Source: Thermococcus sp. (GTDB lineage: Archaea > Methanobacteriota_B > Thermococci > Thermococcales > Thermococcaceae). From it: a stretch of DNA of 13,145 nt. Every line of letters begins with the position of its first letter. The stretch's first letter is position 1. Both the position numbers and the translations under genes were made by a program. The notes beneath the pieces are model-generated. The model searched no databases. It was not told the DNA's origin and was given only the letters and a program-made list of their open reading frames with translations. This document shows positions 6,399 to 12,962 of the stretch, one piece after another. The stretch lies in NCBI GenBank assembly GCA_021160985.1, contig JAGHBN010000008.1:1-13145 (forward strand). The letters run 5' to 3'.

Positions 6399-7472
6399 AT
6401 GAACACGACAGCTTCATTCTGGGAGCAGGGGATTCTCGGGGAGGAGCTGCTCCTCACGCTGACCCTGGGTGCAGTCGTAAAGGCCGTTTTAACCCTTGCA
6501 ATAGGACTTGTAATAGCCAGGCTTTTCAGGAGGTATCTGCTCAACCTGTCCAGAAGCACCAGGTACGTGTGGATAATCAACGAAGAGACCGCCTCAACGC
6601 TGCACAACTTGATAGTAGTTATTTCGGCAGTTTACAGCCTCACCACCCTGGGCGTGCTCGAATATACGATCGCCGGAACGAGCGTAAGCAACCTGCTAAC
6701 CGCCTTCCTGGTGTTTTACTTTTCATATCTCTTCGCCAAGAAGGCAAAGGACTACATGATAATGAGCTCCTCCAGGCAGAAGCTACCAGAGGTGCAGGTT
6801 AAGGCAAAGCTCTTCTACTATCTGGTCGTCACGCTGGCGTTCTTCATAGCACTCAACATAGCGGGCTTCACCGGCAGACTAACGACAATACTGGCCGCAG
6901 CTGGGATAACGGGTATCGTCCTCGGTTTTGCATCCCAGACCGTCGTTTCAAACTTCATCTCGGGAATATTCATGTACTTCGACAAGCCCCTCAGGATAGG
7001 CGACCCCGTTGAAGTCGCCGGCTACTCCGGAATCGTCCACGACATCAGAATCCTCTCCACGAGGATAAGGACGTGGGACGGTCTCCTCGTGAGAATTCCA
7101 AACGAGAAGCTCTTCAACAGCGAGATAAAGAACCTCCAGAAGTATCCGGCGAGGAGGGTTGACATAACAGTGGGCATAGCCTACAAGGAGGACGCCGGGA
7201 AGGCCATAGAGGTCATAAAGAAGACCCTCAACGAGATGCCCTACGTGCTCGCGGAGCCCGAAGCGGCCGTCTTTGTGGACAATCTGGGGGACAACAGCGT
7301 CAACATAGCCATAAGAGCTTGGGCGCCGAGCGAGAAGTGGTTTGACGTGAGGACTCAGATAGTCCAGAGGGTAAAGGAGGCCCTTGACGAGGCCGGGATT
7401 GAGATACCGTTCCCGCAGAGGGTCAACTGGTTCGCGGAGGAGCTGAGGGTGAAGGTGGAAAAAGAAGGCTGA
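6399..7472 (+). CDS. mscS: Small-conductance mechanosensitive channel, MscS family
   Basis: ATG 6399 is chosen because GAGGTG (6387-6392) lies six bases upstream; in-frame GTGs at 6390 and 6393 overlap that site. The protein has 357 residues. Probable membrane helices are about 16-40, 69-92, 95-115 and 137-158, followed by the pore-lining helix at 163-194, which carries the Gly/Ala-rich ILAAAGITGIVLGFASQTVVSN characteristic of MscS TM3. After the membrane come the cytosolic beta domain (KPLRIGDPVEV, GIVHDIRILSTRIRTWDG, VRIPNEKLFNSEIKN, 196-245) and the alpha/beta vestibule domain (to ~345). In the family this channel opens under membrane tension during hypo-osmotic shock and releases solutes. 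One or two extra N-terminal helices compared with the three of E. coli MscS are usual for archaeal members. Probably co-transcribed with the DUF432 gene. Confidence 0.9.
   Translation: MNTTASFWEQGILGEELLLTLTLGAVVKAVLTLAIGLVIARLFRRYLLNLSRSTRYVWIINEETASTLHNLIVVISAVYSLTTLGVLEYTIAGTSVSNLLTAFLVFYFSYLFAKKAKDYMIMSSSRQKLPEVQVKAKLFYYLVVTLAFFIALNIAGFTGRLTTILAAAGITGIVLGFASQTVVSNFISGIFMYFDKPLRIGDPVEVAGYSGIVHDIRILSTRIRTWDGLLVRIPNEKLFNSEIKNLQKYPARRVDITVGIAYKEDAGKAIEVIKKTLNEMPYVLAEPEAAVFVDNLGDNSVNIAIRAWAPSEKWFDVRTQIVQRVKEALDEAGIEIPFPQRVNWFAEELRVKVEKEG
7456..7466 (-). terminator. U-rich tract for the methyltransferase operon inside mscS
   Basis: Read on the - strand this is TTCTTTTTCCA, about a dozen bases past the TAA at 7479-7477. 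It lies within the last codons of mscS. Confidence 0.4.
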
Positions 7473-7474
7473 AC

Positions 7475-7491
7475 CCTTATTTCTCCTTTTC
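7475..7491 (+). terminator. U-rich tract for mscS inside the convergent gene
   Basis: Only four bases separate mscS from the convergent methyltransferase gene. The T-rich CTTATTTCTCCTTTTCT is the first candidate archaeal termination tract for the + transcript, and it lies within the 3' end of the - strand gene. A matching tract for the opposite transcript is at 7456-7466. Confidence 0.4.
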
Positions 7492-8802
7492 TATCAGCGC
7501 GTAGAAGAAGCCAATCGTCCCCTGCCTGTGGGGCCAGGCCCTCATCGTTCCCTCCAAGAAACCCGGGTCGTAGGGGCCGTTAATGGGGAGGAGCCTCGTG
7601 TCATCGTGTCTCTCAAGGAACCACTTCACAACCTCCTCGTTCTCCTCCGGGAGCATCGAGCATGTGGAATAGAGGAGCCTCCCCCCGGGCTTCAGAAGCC
7701 TCCAGGCACTCTCAATGAGCTCCCTCTGGAGGGCCACAACCTTCGGGATGTTCTTCTCGCGGAGACGCCACCTCAGCTCGGGGTTCTTCGCTATCGTCCC
7801 GTCGCTTGTGCAGGGCGCATCGAGCATAACCCTGTCGGCGATTTCCTCGCCGAGGACTTCTGGAGCTTTTCTGCCGTCAGCCTTTATAGTCTCGGCAATT
7901 TCAACGCCCGTGCGTTTGAGAACCTCTTTCATGCGCTTAATCCTCGCCGAATCAACGTCAAAGGCATAGATCTTGCCCTCGTTTTTCATCAGCTCTGCCA
8001 TGTGGGCTGTTTTCCCTCCGGGGGCAGCTGCCAGGTCAACCACGGTCTCACCGGGTTCCGGAGCGAGAACCAGCGAGGCAACGGCCGCAGCTTCCTCCTG
8101 GGCTAAGGCAAACCCCTTGTTGAAGAGCCACTCCGGGTTGAACGGGTCGAGGATTCTGAGAACGGTATCAACCCTCTCGCTCCTCTCAAACCTGACGTTC
8201 TTTCTCTCAAGGTAGGCCTCGACTTCCTCAACGCTAGCCTTCAGTCGGTTGACGCGGATGCTCGTTGGAAGGGTCTCGTTTAGGCTTTTAAGGAGCTCCT
8301 CGGCCTCGTCTCCGAGCATCTTTTTCATCCTCGCTATGAACCATTCCGGGAAGAGGTAGTCCCACTTAAGCCCCTTTTCCTCGCTGTCAATGACGGGCAC
8401 GTACTCGAGAACCCTGGGAAGGATGTCGTAGTAGTAATAGCCCACAAAGGGATGCGTTTTCTTTGACAGAAACTGGGCGAGGCCCTTGAGGTGCTGGAGC
8501 GTCTTTTCGTTCGGATCCCTGAAAACGGCCACATCGAGGGCGACTCTCAGCGCTGCCCTCAGCCAGGGGTCTAGAATCAGGGGTGAAACGCCGACTAGCT
8601 CTTCGATTATCTCGTCTATCAGGCCGAGCCTGCGCTGGATGGAGTAGAAAATCCCGGTTAGCTTGGAGTTCTCCCAGCCTTCGATTTTATATTTTGAAAA
8701 CGCCTTCCTCTTAGCGCTCTGGCTTGGCTTAACCTCCTCACCAAGCTTAACTGCCTCCAGAAGGGCATACAGCTGCCTGTCGCTGAGCTTGAGTTTTCCC
8801 AT
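7477..8802 (-). CDS. NOL1/NOP2/Sun family RNA m5C methyltransferase with NusB-like N-terminal domain
   Basis: A 441-residue protein. Residues ~1-140 are all-helical and resemble the NusB-like RNA-binding domain of RsmB (LSDRQLYALLEAV, LRAALRVALDVAVF). Residues ~150-240 form the family's linking region (FPEWFIARMKKMLG, SIRVNRLKAS, ALAQEEAAA). The SAM-binding motif is VVDLAAAPGGKTAHMAEL (254-271), motif IV is DAPC with Cys331, and motif VI is YSTCS with Cys381. In this family the motif VI Cys attacks cytosine C6 and the motif IV Cys aids product release, so both catalytic cysteines are present. The product is 5-methylcytosine in rRNA or tRNA; target not readable from sequence. The end FFYALIEKEK is the usual final strand. 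ATG 8802 has no ribosome binding site but has a TATA-like element ~27 bases upstream. Probably also read through from the two genes upstream on this strand. Confidence 0.88.
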   Translation of the reverse strand: MGKLKLSDRQLYALLEAVKLGEEVKPSQSAKRKAFSKYKIEGWENSKLTGIFYSIQRRLGLIDEIIEELVGVSPLILDPWLRAALRVALDVAVFRDPNEKTLQHLKGLAQFLSKKTHPFVGYYYYDILPRVLEYVPVIDSEEKGLKWDYLFPEWFIARMKKMLGDEAEELLKSLNETLPTSIRVNRLKASVEEVEAYLERKNVRFERSERVDTVLRILDPFNPEWLFNKGFALAQEEAAAVASLVLAPEPGETVVDLAAAPGGKTAHMAELMKNEGKIYAFDVDSARIKRMKEVLKRTGVEIAETIKADGRKAPEVLGEEIADRVMLDAPCTSDGTIAKNPELRWRLREKNIPKVVALQRELIESAWRLLKPGGRLLYSTCSMLPEENEEVVKWFLERHDDTRLLPINGPYDPGFLEGTMRAWPHRQGTIGFFYALIEKEK

Positions 8803-8825
8803 GTTAATGAATTAAGAAGAGGGGC

Positions 8826-8832
8826 TTTTAAA
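8826..8832 (-). promoter_or_regulatory. TATA-like element for the m5C methyltransferase gene
   Basis: On the - strand CTTTAAAAG is centred ~27 bases upstream of ATG 8802 and includes the TAA stop of the HEAT-like gene. No GGTG-type site precedes the ATG, which is consistent with a leaderless start. Confidence 0.45.
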
Positions 8833-9796
8833 GTTCTCTGCCACCCATCCCCTCGTTTTCACCGAGGACGTCGCCAAAATTTGGGCCCTCTTCCCCACTC
8901 AGGAGTATAGAGGGGTCTCCTACCAGTGAGGCTATCAGGAGGGTGTCGTCCTTTATGCCTCCCTCAGCAAGGTACTTTATGCCCCTTTCGGCATCCCAGA
9001 GGTTCTTCTGGTAGTACTCCCTGAGCTTGTTTAATACCGTGCCGAGCGCCTTCTTGGCCCCATACCTGATGGTGATATCACTCCCCTGTACGGAGAGCCA
9101 CCTCAGGTGAGGCACCAGCCCGAGGAGCAGAACATCGAATGGATAAACCGGGGGAGTTCGGAGAATCCCGTTTATAGTCATCAACACTAGCTCCACTGTA
9201 ATTGGATCGTTGGACTTAAGCGCACGTCCCAGCACGTCAAGAAAATCAGCGCTGATGCCCTGGAGGGTATCACCTTCACGGACAATGATGTACGCGCCAG
9301 CTACGGCCGTTCTGAGGTTTTCCGAGTTGAGGTAGTTCCTCGCCACGGAGCCCGCTCCACTCGGCATGACGGTGATGGGAGTGGCCTTGAGCACCTCCAC
9401 GACCTCGTTCCAGATTATCCCATCACCCTTCTCAGCCAAGGAGAACAGGGACTGTATCAGCCTCTCAAACTCGCTCCTCCCGAGGTGGGCCCTCTCAAGG
9501 AGGCGCTTCAGGATCGGCAGAACCCTCACGCACACTTTTTCATCCCCAGACTCCAGGAGGAGCATCAAGGGGTCAAAGAACAGTTCAAGGAGGCGCTTCC
9601 TTTCAGACGTTGCCTCATCCACCACCCTGCTGAGAACGGATAGGGCCCTAAATCTAACTCTGGGATTCCTGTCCCGGAGGAGCTCCGAAAGAGCCTTTAA
9701 ACCCTCCTCGGTTTTAGCGAACTCAACTGCTTCTTTAAGGTCCCACGAAAGGGCGAGCTCTCTCATCTTTGAGAGGGCTTCATTGATTTTATTCAC
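8828..9796 (-). CDS. HEAT-repeat-like helical protein
   Basis: A 322-residue, almost wholly helical soluble protein. Antiparallel helix pairs of HEAT/ARM type are visible at about 31-62 (EGLKALSELLRDRNPRVRFR then ALSVLSRVV), 66-101 (FFDPLMLLLESGDEKVCVRVLPILKRLL), 108-138, 184-213 (FLDVLGRALKSNDPITVELVLMTINGIL) and 222-262. The D-x-N-P-x-V-R and S-x-D-x-x-V-x-V-x-x-x-x-I loops are typical of such repeats. HEAT arrays act as scaffolds for protein or RNA partners; no enzyme motif is seen. The tail after ~300 is Gly/Glu-rich and probably flexible. The start is GTG at 9796-9794, overlapping the TGA of the upstream methyltransferase (GTGA), which suggests coupling; a TTTAAA pair (9814-9826) could also give its own leaderless promoter. 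An internal ATG at residue 11 is the alternative start. Sitting between two RNA methyltransferase genes, a role with one of them is a guess. Confidence 0.7.
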   Translation of the reverse strand: MNKINEALSKMRELALSWDLKEAVEFAKTEEGLKALSELLRDRNPRVRFRALSVLSRVVDEATSERKRLLELFFDPLMLLLESGDEKVCVRVLPILKRLLERAHLGRSEFERLIQSLFSLAEKGDGIIWNEVVEVLKATPITVMPSGAGSVARNYLNSENLRTAVAGAYIIVREGDTLQGISADFLDVLGRALKSNDPITVELVLMTINGILRTPPVYPFDVLLLGLVPHLRWLSVQGSDITIRYGAKKALGTVLNKLREYYQKNLWDAERGIKYLAEGGIKDDTLLIASLVGDPSILLSGEEGPNFGDVLGENEGMGGREL

Positions 9797-10452
9797 CCCC
9801 GAAGATGATGGCCTTTAAAGTTTAAATGTTTTTCGAAAAAATGGACTCTCTCCAACCGGTACAAGTCAGTGGTAATTCTTTCCAACCGCTTTCTATGGAA
9901 GAAAAACTGGGCAGGGATTTCAAAATAAACCGTTGTGAGAATCCTTGGAATGAAGTTGTGTTCTCTTGAAAAGGCCTCCAAAAAATTTCTAACTTCCCCT
10001 TTTGCCAGGTGAATCGAATAAACCACGTCCGCCACTTCGAATGCCTTGAGGAGAAAGGGCCTGTCTGCGTGCTTCCTCTGGCTCCCGAAGGGCGGGTTCA
10101 TTACAACCGTATCAACGCGTCGGTCAAACTCCGTGACGTCAGCGTTTACGAACTCAATTTTCTCCTCCATCCCAAGCGAGCAGGCGTTCCTCTTCGCGAC
10201 TTCAACGGCCTTTGCATCGACCTCAACAGCGTAGACTTTCCCCGCCCCGAGGAGGGCCGCCCCAACGCTTAAAACCCCCGTTCCCGCCCCGAGGTCTGCC
10301 ACGGCTTTTCCCTCGATATCGCCGAAGGAATACGCTAACCAGAGCAGTTCCGCCGCCACATCGCCGGGCGTGCGGTACTGCTCAAGCTCGGGCTTCGGCT
10401 CGGGGAAGCCTTCGAGCCTTGAGAGGAGCATCGCGAGGTGCTTCTTTTTCAT
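9793..10452 (-). CDS. METTL5-like N6-adenine methyltransferase
   Basis: ATG 10452 is preferred: GGTGAG lies about four bases upstream and a TATA-like CTTTAATATT (10491-10500) fits a start site near 10470. In-frame GTG 10479 would be too close to that TATA. The product is 219 residues. A short N-terminal segment contains LEQYRTPGDVAAELLW (23-38), the substrate-entry element of METTL5-like enzymes. The SAM site is VADLGAGTGVLSVGAALLGA (51-70), the acidic ribose contact is VEVDA (76-80), and the catalytic motif is NPPFG (119-123), of the N-P-P-[FY] type used for exocyclic amines. In eukaryotes METTL5 makes m6A in small-subunit rRNA; the archaeal protein probably modifies rRNA too, but the target is inferred. 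The C-terminus is Lys/His/Arg-rich (RKRLERITTDLYRLERVHFFEK). First gene of the - strand cluster; its TGA overlaps the next gene's GTG. Confidence 0.82.
   Translation of the reverse strand: MKKKHLAMLLSRLEGFPEPKPELEQYRTPGDVAAELLWLAYSFGDIEGKAVADLGAGTGVLSVGAALLGAGKVYAVEVDAKAVEVAKRNACSLGMEEKIEFVNADVTEFDRRVDTVVMNPPFGSQRKHADRPFLLKAFEVADVVYSIHLAKGEVRNFLEAFSREHNFIPRILTTVYFEIPAQFFFHRKRLERITTDLYRLERVHFFEKHLNFKGHHLRG
9814..9826 (-). promoter_or_regulatory. Possible internal TATA element for the HEAT-like gene
   Basis: On the - strand TTTAAACTTTAAA lies within the last codons of the methyltransferase gene, the distal half centred ~27 bases before the GTG at 9796. It could let the downstream gene be transcribed alone. 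AT-rich coding sequence could give this by chance. Confidence 0.3.
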
Positions 10453-10479
10453 CCCCCTCACCGCGTTCCCTGCCCTCAC

Positions 10480-10562
10480 TACGCCCCGGGAATATTAAAG
10501 CTTATGAGGGTTTTGGTTTGAAAGTCGAAATTTATTTATACTTTGAGTTAACTTAAGGGAAT
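10480..10562. promoter_or_regulatory. Divergent promoter region between METTL5-like and KaiC-like genes
   Basis: On the + strand, BRE-like CGAAA (10526-10530) is followed by TATA TTTATTTATA (10531-10540), putting the start near 10560, just ahead of the GGGGAGGAG site at 10565-10573. On the - strand CTTTAATATT (10500-10491) serves the methyltransferase. The + promoter is the best BRE/TATA match seen in the window. Between the + TATA box and the start is TTAACTTAA, which contains a small palindrome of unknown meaning. Confidence 0.6.
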
Positions 10563-10574
10563 GTGGGGAGGAGA

Positions 10575-11924
10575 ATGGAACTCATACCTACAGGCATATC
10601 AGGGCTTGACAAAGCTTTATCTGGGGGTTTCTCACGGGGCACGAGCGTTTTAATAGCGGGAAACCCGGGAACCGGAAAAACTCACCTAGTCATCCACATC
10701 CTTGATAACAGCATGAAGAAGGGTCTTAAAGGAGCCTACGTGTCCTTCGCTGAGACCAAGAGACAGTTCTATAAGAACGCACTGGAAAGCGGGGTGGACT
10801 TCAAGGATATGGAGAACAAAGGGCTCTTCAGGTTCTACGACATGCTCACAATACCAAAGGAGGAGATGAGCGACTTTCTTGACTTCCTGATTCAGGATTT
10901 CGTGGACTGGAAACCGGACATAATTGTCTTTGACTCTGTGACGGTTCTGGGCCAGATTTTTGGAGTAGAAATGCTGAGGTCGTTTCTCCATTCAATAATA
11001 GGGCGCATTGTAAACACGCTTAACGCTCTGGCCATACTTATTGATGAGATACCCTACGGGGAGAAGCGGGTAGGCTTCGGTGTTGAGGAGTTCGTTGTTG
11101 ACGGCGTCATCGTGCTGGAGATGGAAAGGCAGAGAGAGGTGATCAAGCGGTATTTGACGATACCAAAGATGCGTGGAAGGAAGATAACCAAGAGCACCTA
11201 CGAGTACGTCATAACGGAATACGGCATAGACGTTATATCCACTCCAGAGTTAGAGTTTACTGGAAGGGAGATAAGCACAAGGGAGCGGATTAAAACTGGA
11301 ATCCCCGAGTTTGATGAGCTCATAGGTGGAGGCTTCTACAGGGGAAGCATCAACCTAATAGCGGGGCCGACGGGGAGCGGCAAGACGATATTCGCCTTAA
11401 CGATCGCGTCAAACATGGCGAAGCAGGGATTAAACGTACTCTATGTGACCTTTGAAGAAGTGCCGGGGGCCCTCTCCGAGACCATGGAGAGGCTGGGATT
11501 GGCGGATCACTTTAGAGTGGTCTCGTTGGTCCCTGAGGCCATGACGCCTCTGCAGTATTATGCCCTCATAAAGAACCTTATGAATGAAAACCTCTCAGAC
11601 GTTCTGTTTATAGACTCCATCTCGGCAATGAAGAGCCACATGGATGAGAAGGACTTTATAAGGGCCCTGAGGTACCTGCAGCTCCTCGCCAAGGAGAAAG
11701 ACATAACGTTCATAATGACATACATTCCCCAAGACCCGAATGCACTGCCCTCAGCAGGTTTCAGCACACTAATGGATAGCATAACGATTCTTGACTACGA
11801 ACTCCCCAAAAAATCCGGTGATAGCATCAGACGCTACCTGTTAGTCCTTAAGTCCCGGCACTCCGACCATTTGGGAATTCTTAGGGAGTTCAGGATAACG
11901 GAAGGGGGGATCAGGTTTGTCTGA
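10575..11924 (+). CDS. KaiC-like RecA-superfamily ATPase with two KaiC domains
   Basis: ATG 10575 follows GGGGAGGAG closely; in-frame GTG 10563 overlaps that region and is less likely. The product is 449 residues. Domain 1 (~1-225): Walker A GNPGTGKT (29-36), single Glu in SFAETK (E60), Walker B DIIVFDS (115-121). Domain 2 (~232-449): Walker A GPTGSGKT (264-271), glutamate pair TFEEVP (E294/E295), Walker B DVLFIDS (342-348). Both domains open with the family signature TGI-x-x-[LF]-D-x-[AL]-x-G-GF-x-R-G. Residues S397-T398 in GFSTLMDSITIL align by eye with the S431-T432 autophosphorylation dyad of cyanobacterial KaiC. The KaiC C-terminal tail is absent; the protein ends soon after REFRITEGG. 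Archaeal KaiC homologues are thought to be ATP-driven signalling hubs, not clock parts, as KaiA and KaiB are generally lacking. It overlaps the next start by eight bases and heads a three-gene operon. Confidence 0.88.
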   Translation: MELIPTGISGLDKALSGGFSRGTSVLIAGNPGTGKTHLVIHILDNSMKKGLKGAYVSFAETKRQFYKNALESGVDFKDMENKGLFRFYDMLTIPKEEMSDFLDFLIQDFVDWKPDIIVFDSVTVLGQIFGVEMLRSFLHSIIGRIVNTLNALAILIDEIPYGEKRVGFGVEEFVVDGVIVLEMERQREVIKRYLTIPKMRGRKITKSTYEYVITEYGIDVISTPELEFTGREISTRERIKTGIPEFDELIGGGFYRGSINLIAGPTGSGKTIFALTIASNMAKQGLNVLYVTFEEVPGALSETMERLGLADHFRVVSLVPEAMTPLQYYALIKNLMNENLSDVLFIDSISAMKSHMDEKDFIRALRYLQLLAKEKDITFIMTYIPQDPNALPSAGFSTLMDSITILDYELPKKSGDSIRRYLLVLKSRHSDHLGILREFRITEGGIRFV

Positions 11925-12213
11925 GCTCCGCGTTGGTTCCGCAATGGTCACGGCGGCGGCAAGAGAAATCCTCCAGAGGTTTGGGCGTCCATTTGAGCCA
12001 ACCATATCTGCCTATCTCAACTCGAAGTACGGCAAAGGGATTGAGATAATTGAAGAAGACCCTAGAAAGTTCTACAATGCTCTCAAAGAACTCTTCGGGG
12101 AGTTTGCGGCAAAGATTTTTATCTATAACTTAGTGATTGCTCTCCACCTTCCACTGGAATCAACTGATATTGAGGAGATGTTGAGCGCCATCGAGGAATA
12201 CCTCGGGAAGTGA
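11917..12213 (+). CDS. Small NitrOD5-like protein, candidate output partner of the KaiC-like ATPase
   Basis: A 98-residue soluble protein, probably all helical. The likely start is TTG 11917, eight bases inside the ATPase gene, with a G-run (11904-11909) seven bases upstream; ATG 11944 would remove nine residues but has no clear site. The central part, SAYLNSKYGKGIEIIEEDPRKFYNALKELFGEFAAK (31-66), matches my memory of NitrOD5, a small archaeal domain proposed as an output module with KaiC-like or other signalling proteins: Y-L-x-x-K-Y-G, then E-D-P-x-x-F, then A-L-x-x-x-F-G. Its C-terminal ~45 residues resemble those of the next protein without gaps. Overlap with the ATPase gene implies coupled translation and probably stoichiometric function. 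Family assignment moderate; partnership inferred from gene order. Confidence 0.65.
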   Translation: MSELRVGSAMVTAAAREILQRFGRPFEPTISAYLNSKYGKGIEIIEEDPRKFYNALKELFGEFAAKIFIYNLVIALHLPLESTDIEEMLSAIEEYLGK

Positions 12214-12214
12214 T

Positions 12215-12466
12215 ATGGCTCAAGAGCTCGTTGATATGTTGAGGAAAAAGTACGAATTCCTGAGCATAATGCTCAACGCAATTGTACATGCCTTGGAAGA
12301 ACTTAAAATAAGCGGCGACGCCGAAGAGGTTTACAACACGATGCTCAGGTTCCTCGGAGAGTTTCCGAGGAGAAAAATGATTCAGAGTATTGCGGAAGAG
12401 AAAGACTTAACCATCAACGTTAAGACAAAGGAAGACGCCATCAGAGTCATTAAATCCCTCCTGTAG
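12215..12466 (+). CDS. Small helical protein, possible paralogue of the preceding NitrOD5-like protein
   Basis: An 83-residue protein beginning ATG 12215, one base after the preceding TGA (TGATATG), a layout suited to reinitiation. GGGAAGTGAT overlaps the junction. No membrane segment or signal. Residues 1-32 are helical (VDMLRKKYEFLSIMLNAIVHALEELK); residues 39-83 (VYNTMLRFLGEF onward) line up without gaps with residues 53-97 of the upstream protein, keeping YN, GEF and the terminal hydrophobic pattern. I do not recognise the full-length family. A role with the KaiC-like ATPase is inferred from the operon. The 103 bases after it (12467-12569) hold no gene. Confidence 0.6.
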   Translation: MAQELVDMLRKKYEFLSIMLNAIVHALEELKISGDAEEVYNTMLRFLGEFPRRKMIQSIAEEKDLTINVKTKEDAIRVIKSLL

Positions 12467-12519
12467 TCCAGCCTAGCTTCATTTTGGGAAAGTGTCAGGA
12501 TTTCGAGCAATGAGCTCCC

Positions 12520-12531
12520 CCTTCCGGAAGG
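12520..12531. repeat. Perfect 12-base palindrome in the convergent gap
   Basis: CCTTCCGGAAGG has no spacer, so it suits a dimer-binding site better than a hairpin. It lies in the 103-base noncoding gap 12467-12569, where I saw no gene, no strong T-run and no other structure. May be chance. Confidence 0.3.
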
Positions 12532-12569
12532 CGTGGACCGTTCAGCCAGATTTGACTTCCAAGCTTCCG

Positions 12570-12953
12570 TCAGGAGTTTCTCAAAAAGCGCATTATATCC
12601 TCGGGAGACATCGTCATTTTGAAGGCAGGGATATCGAATACAAAACCGATTCCTGTTAGGAACAGCATCACCACTGCCATGCCCATCATAAAACCGAACT
12701 GCGTGGTCAGCGCCACCACAATGACCTCCCTGACGGAAAGACGCTGGCAGGCCAGGAAAGCGAGAAGGATAAGGAAACCCAGGAAATAACTGACCAGGAG
12801 AGATATGGGGACAGAAATCAGCGAAACAAGGAGAAGGATGCCATTGGATGGCTTTCTGTACGTGAACACTTCAAAAGATGTTTTAATAAAACCGTAGTAG
12901 ACGAGCACCAGGAGAAAAATTGAGAATGCGAATAAGAAAACATCTGCGTCCAT
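12570..12953 (-). CDS. Small four-helix membrane protein of unknown function
   Basis: A 127-residue protein from ATG 12953, with GAGGTG (12964-12959) five bases upstream; that site overlaps the TGA of dph2, so the two genes are probably co-transcribed and coupled. Probable membrane helices are about 4-24 (DVFLFAFSIFLLVLVYYGFIK), 38-53, 55-70 and 78-106 (with a G-rich FGFMMGMAVVMLFLTGIGF). Loops are short and the C-terminus is MSPEDIMRFLRNS. No motif known to me. Neighbourhood does not suggest a diphthamide role; such position is probably incidental. Confidence that it is a gene is high because of the ribosome binding site and strong hydrophobic periodicity. Confidence 0.65.
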   Translation of the reverse strand: MDADVFLFAFSIFLLVLVYYGFIKTSFEVFTYRKPSNGILLLVSLISVPISLLVSYFLGFLILLAFLACQRLSVREVIVVALTTQFGFMMGMAVVMLFLTGIGFVFDIPAFKMTMSPEDIMRFLRNS

Positions 12954-12962
12954 GCTCCCACC

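Noticed and set aside
7528..8106. 192-codon open frame on + opposite the m5C methyltransferase
   Set aside because: Lies entirely antisense to a gene with both catalytic cysteines and SAM motif intact; no domain visible in the shadow.
9366..9818. 150-codon Ser/Arg-rich open frame on + opposite the HEAT-like gene
   Set aside because: Ser/Arg-rich low-complexity product typical of antisense frames; the - strand frame shows regular helical repeats instead.
10212..10556. Open frame on + of 114 codons, Pro/Arg-rich, opposite the METTL5-like gene
   Set aside because: Composition is that of an antisense shadow of a GC-rich gene; it runs across the divergent promoter region and has no credible start signal.
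10545..10556. Palindromic TTAACTTAA region upstream of the KaiC-like gene as a SurR-type operator
   Set aside because: Does not match the GTT-n3-AAC pattern; no basis for naming a regulator.
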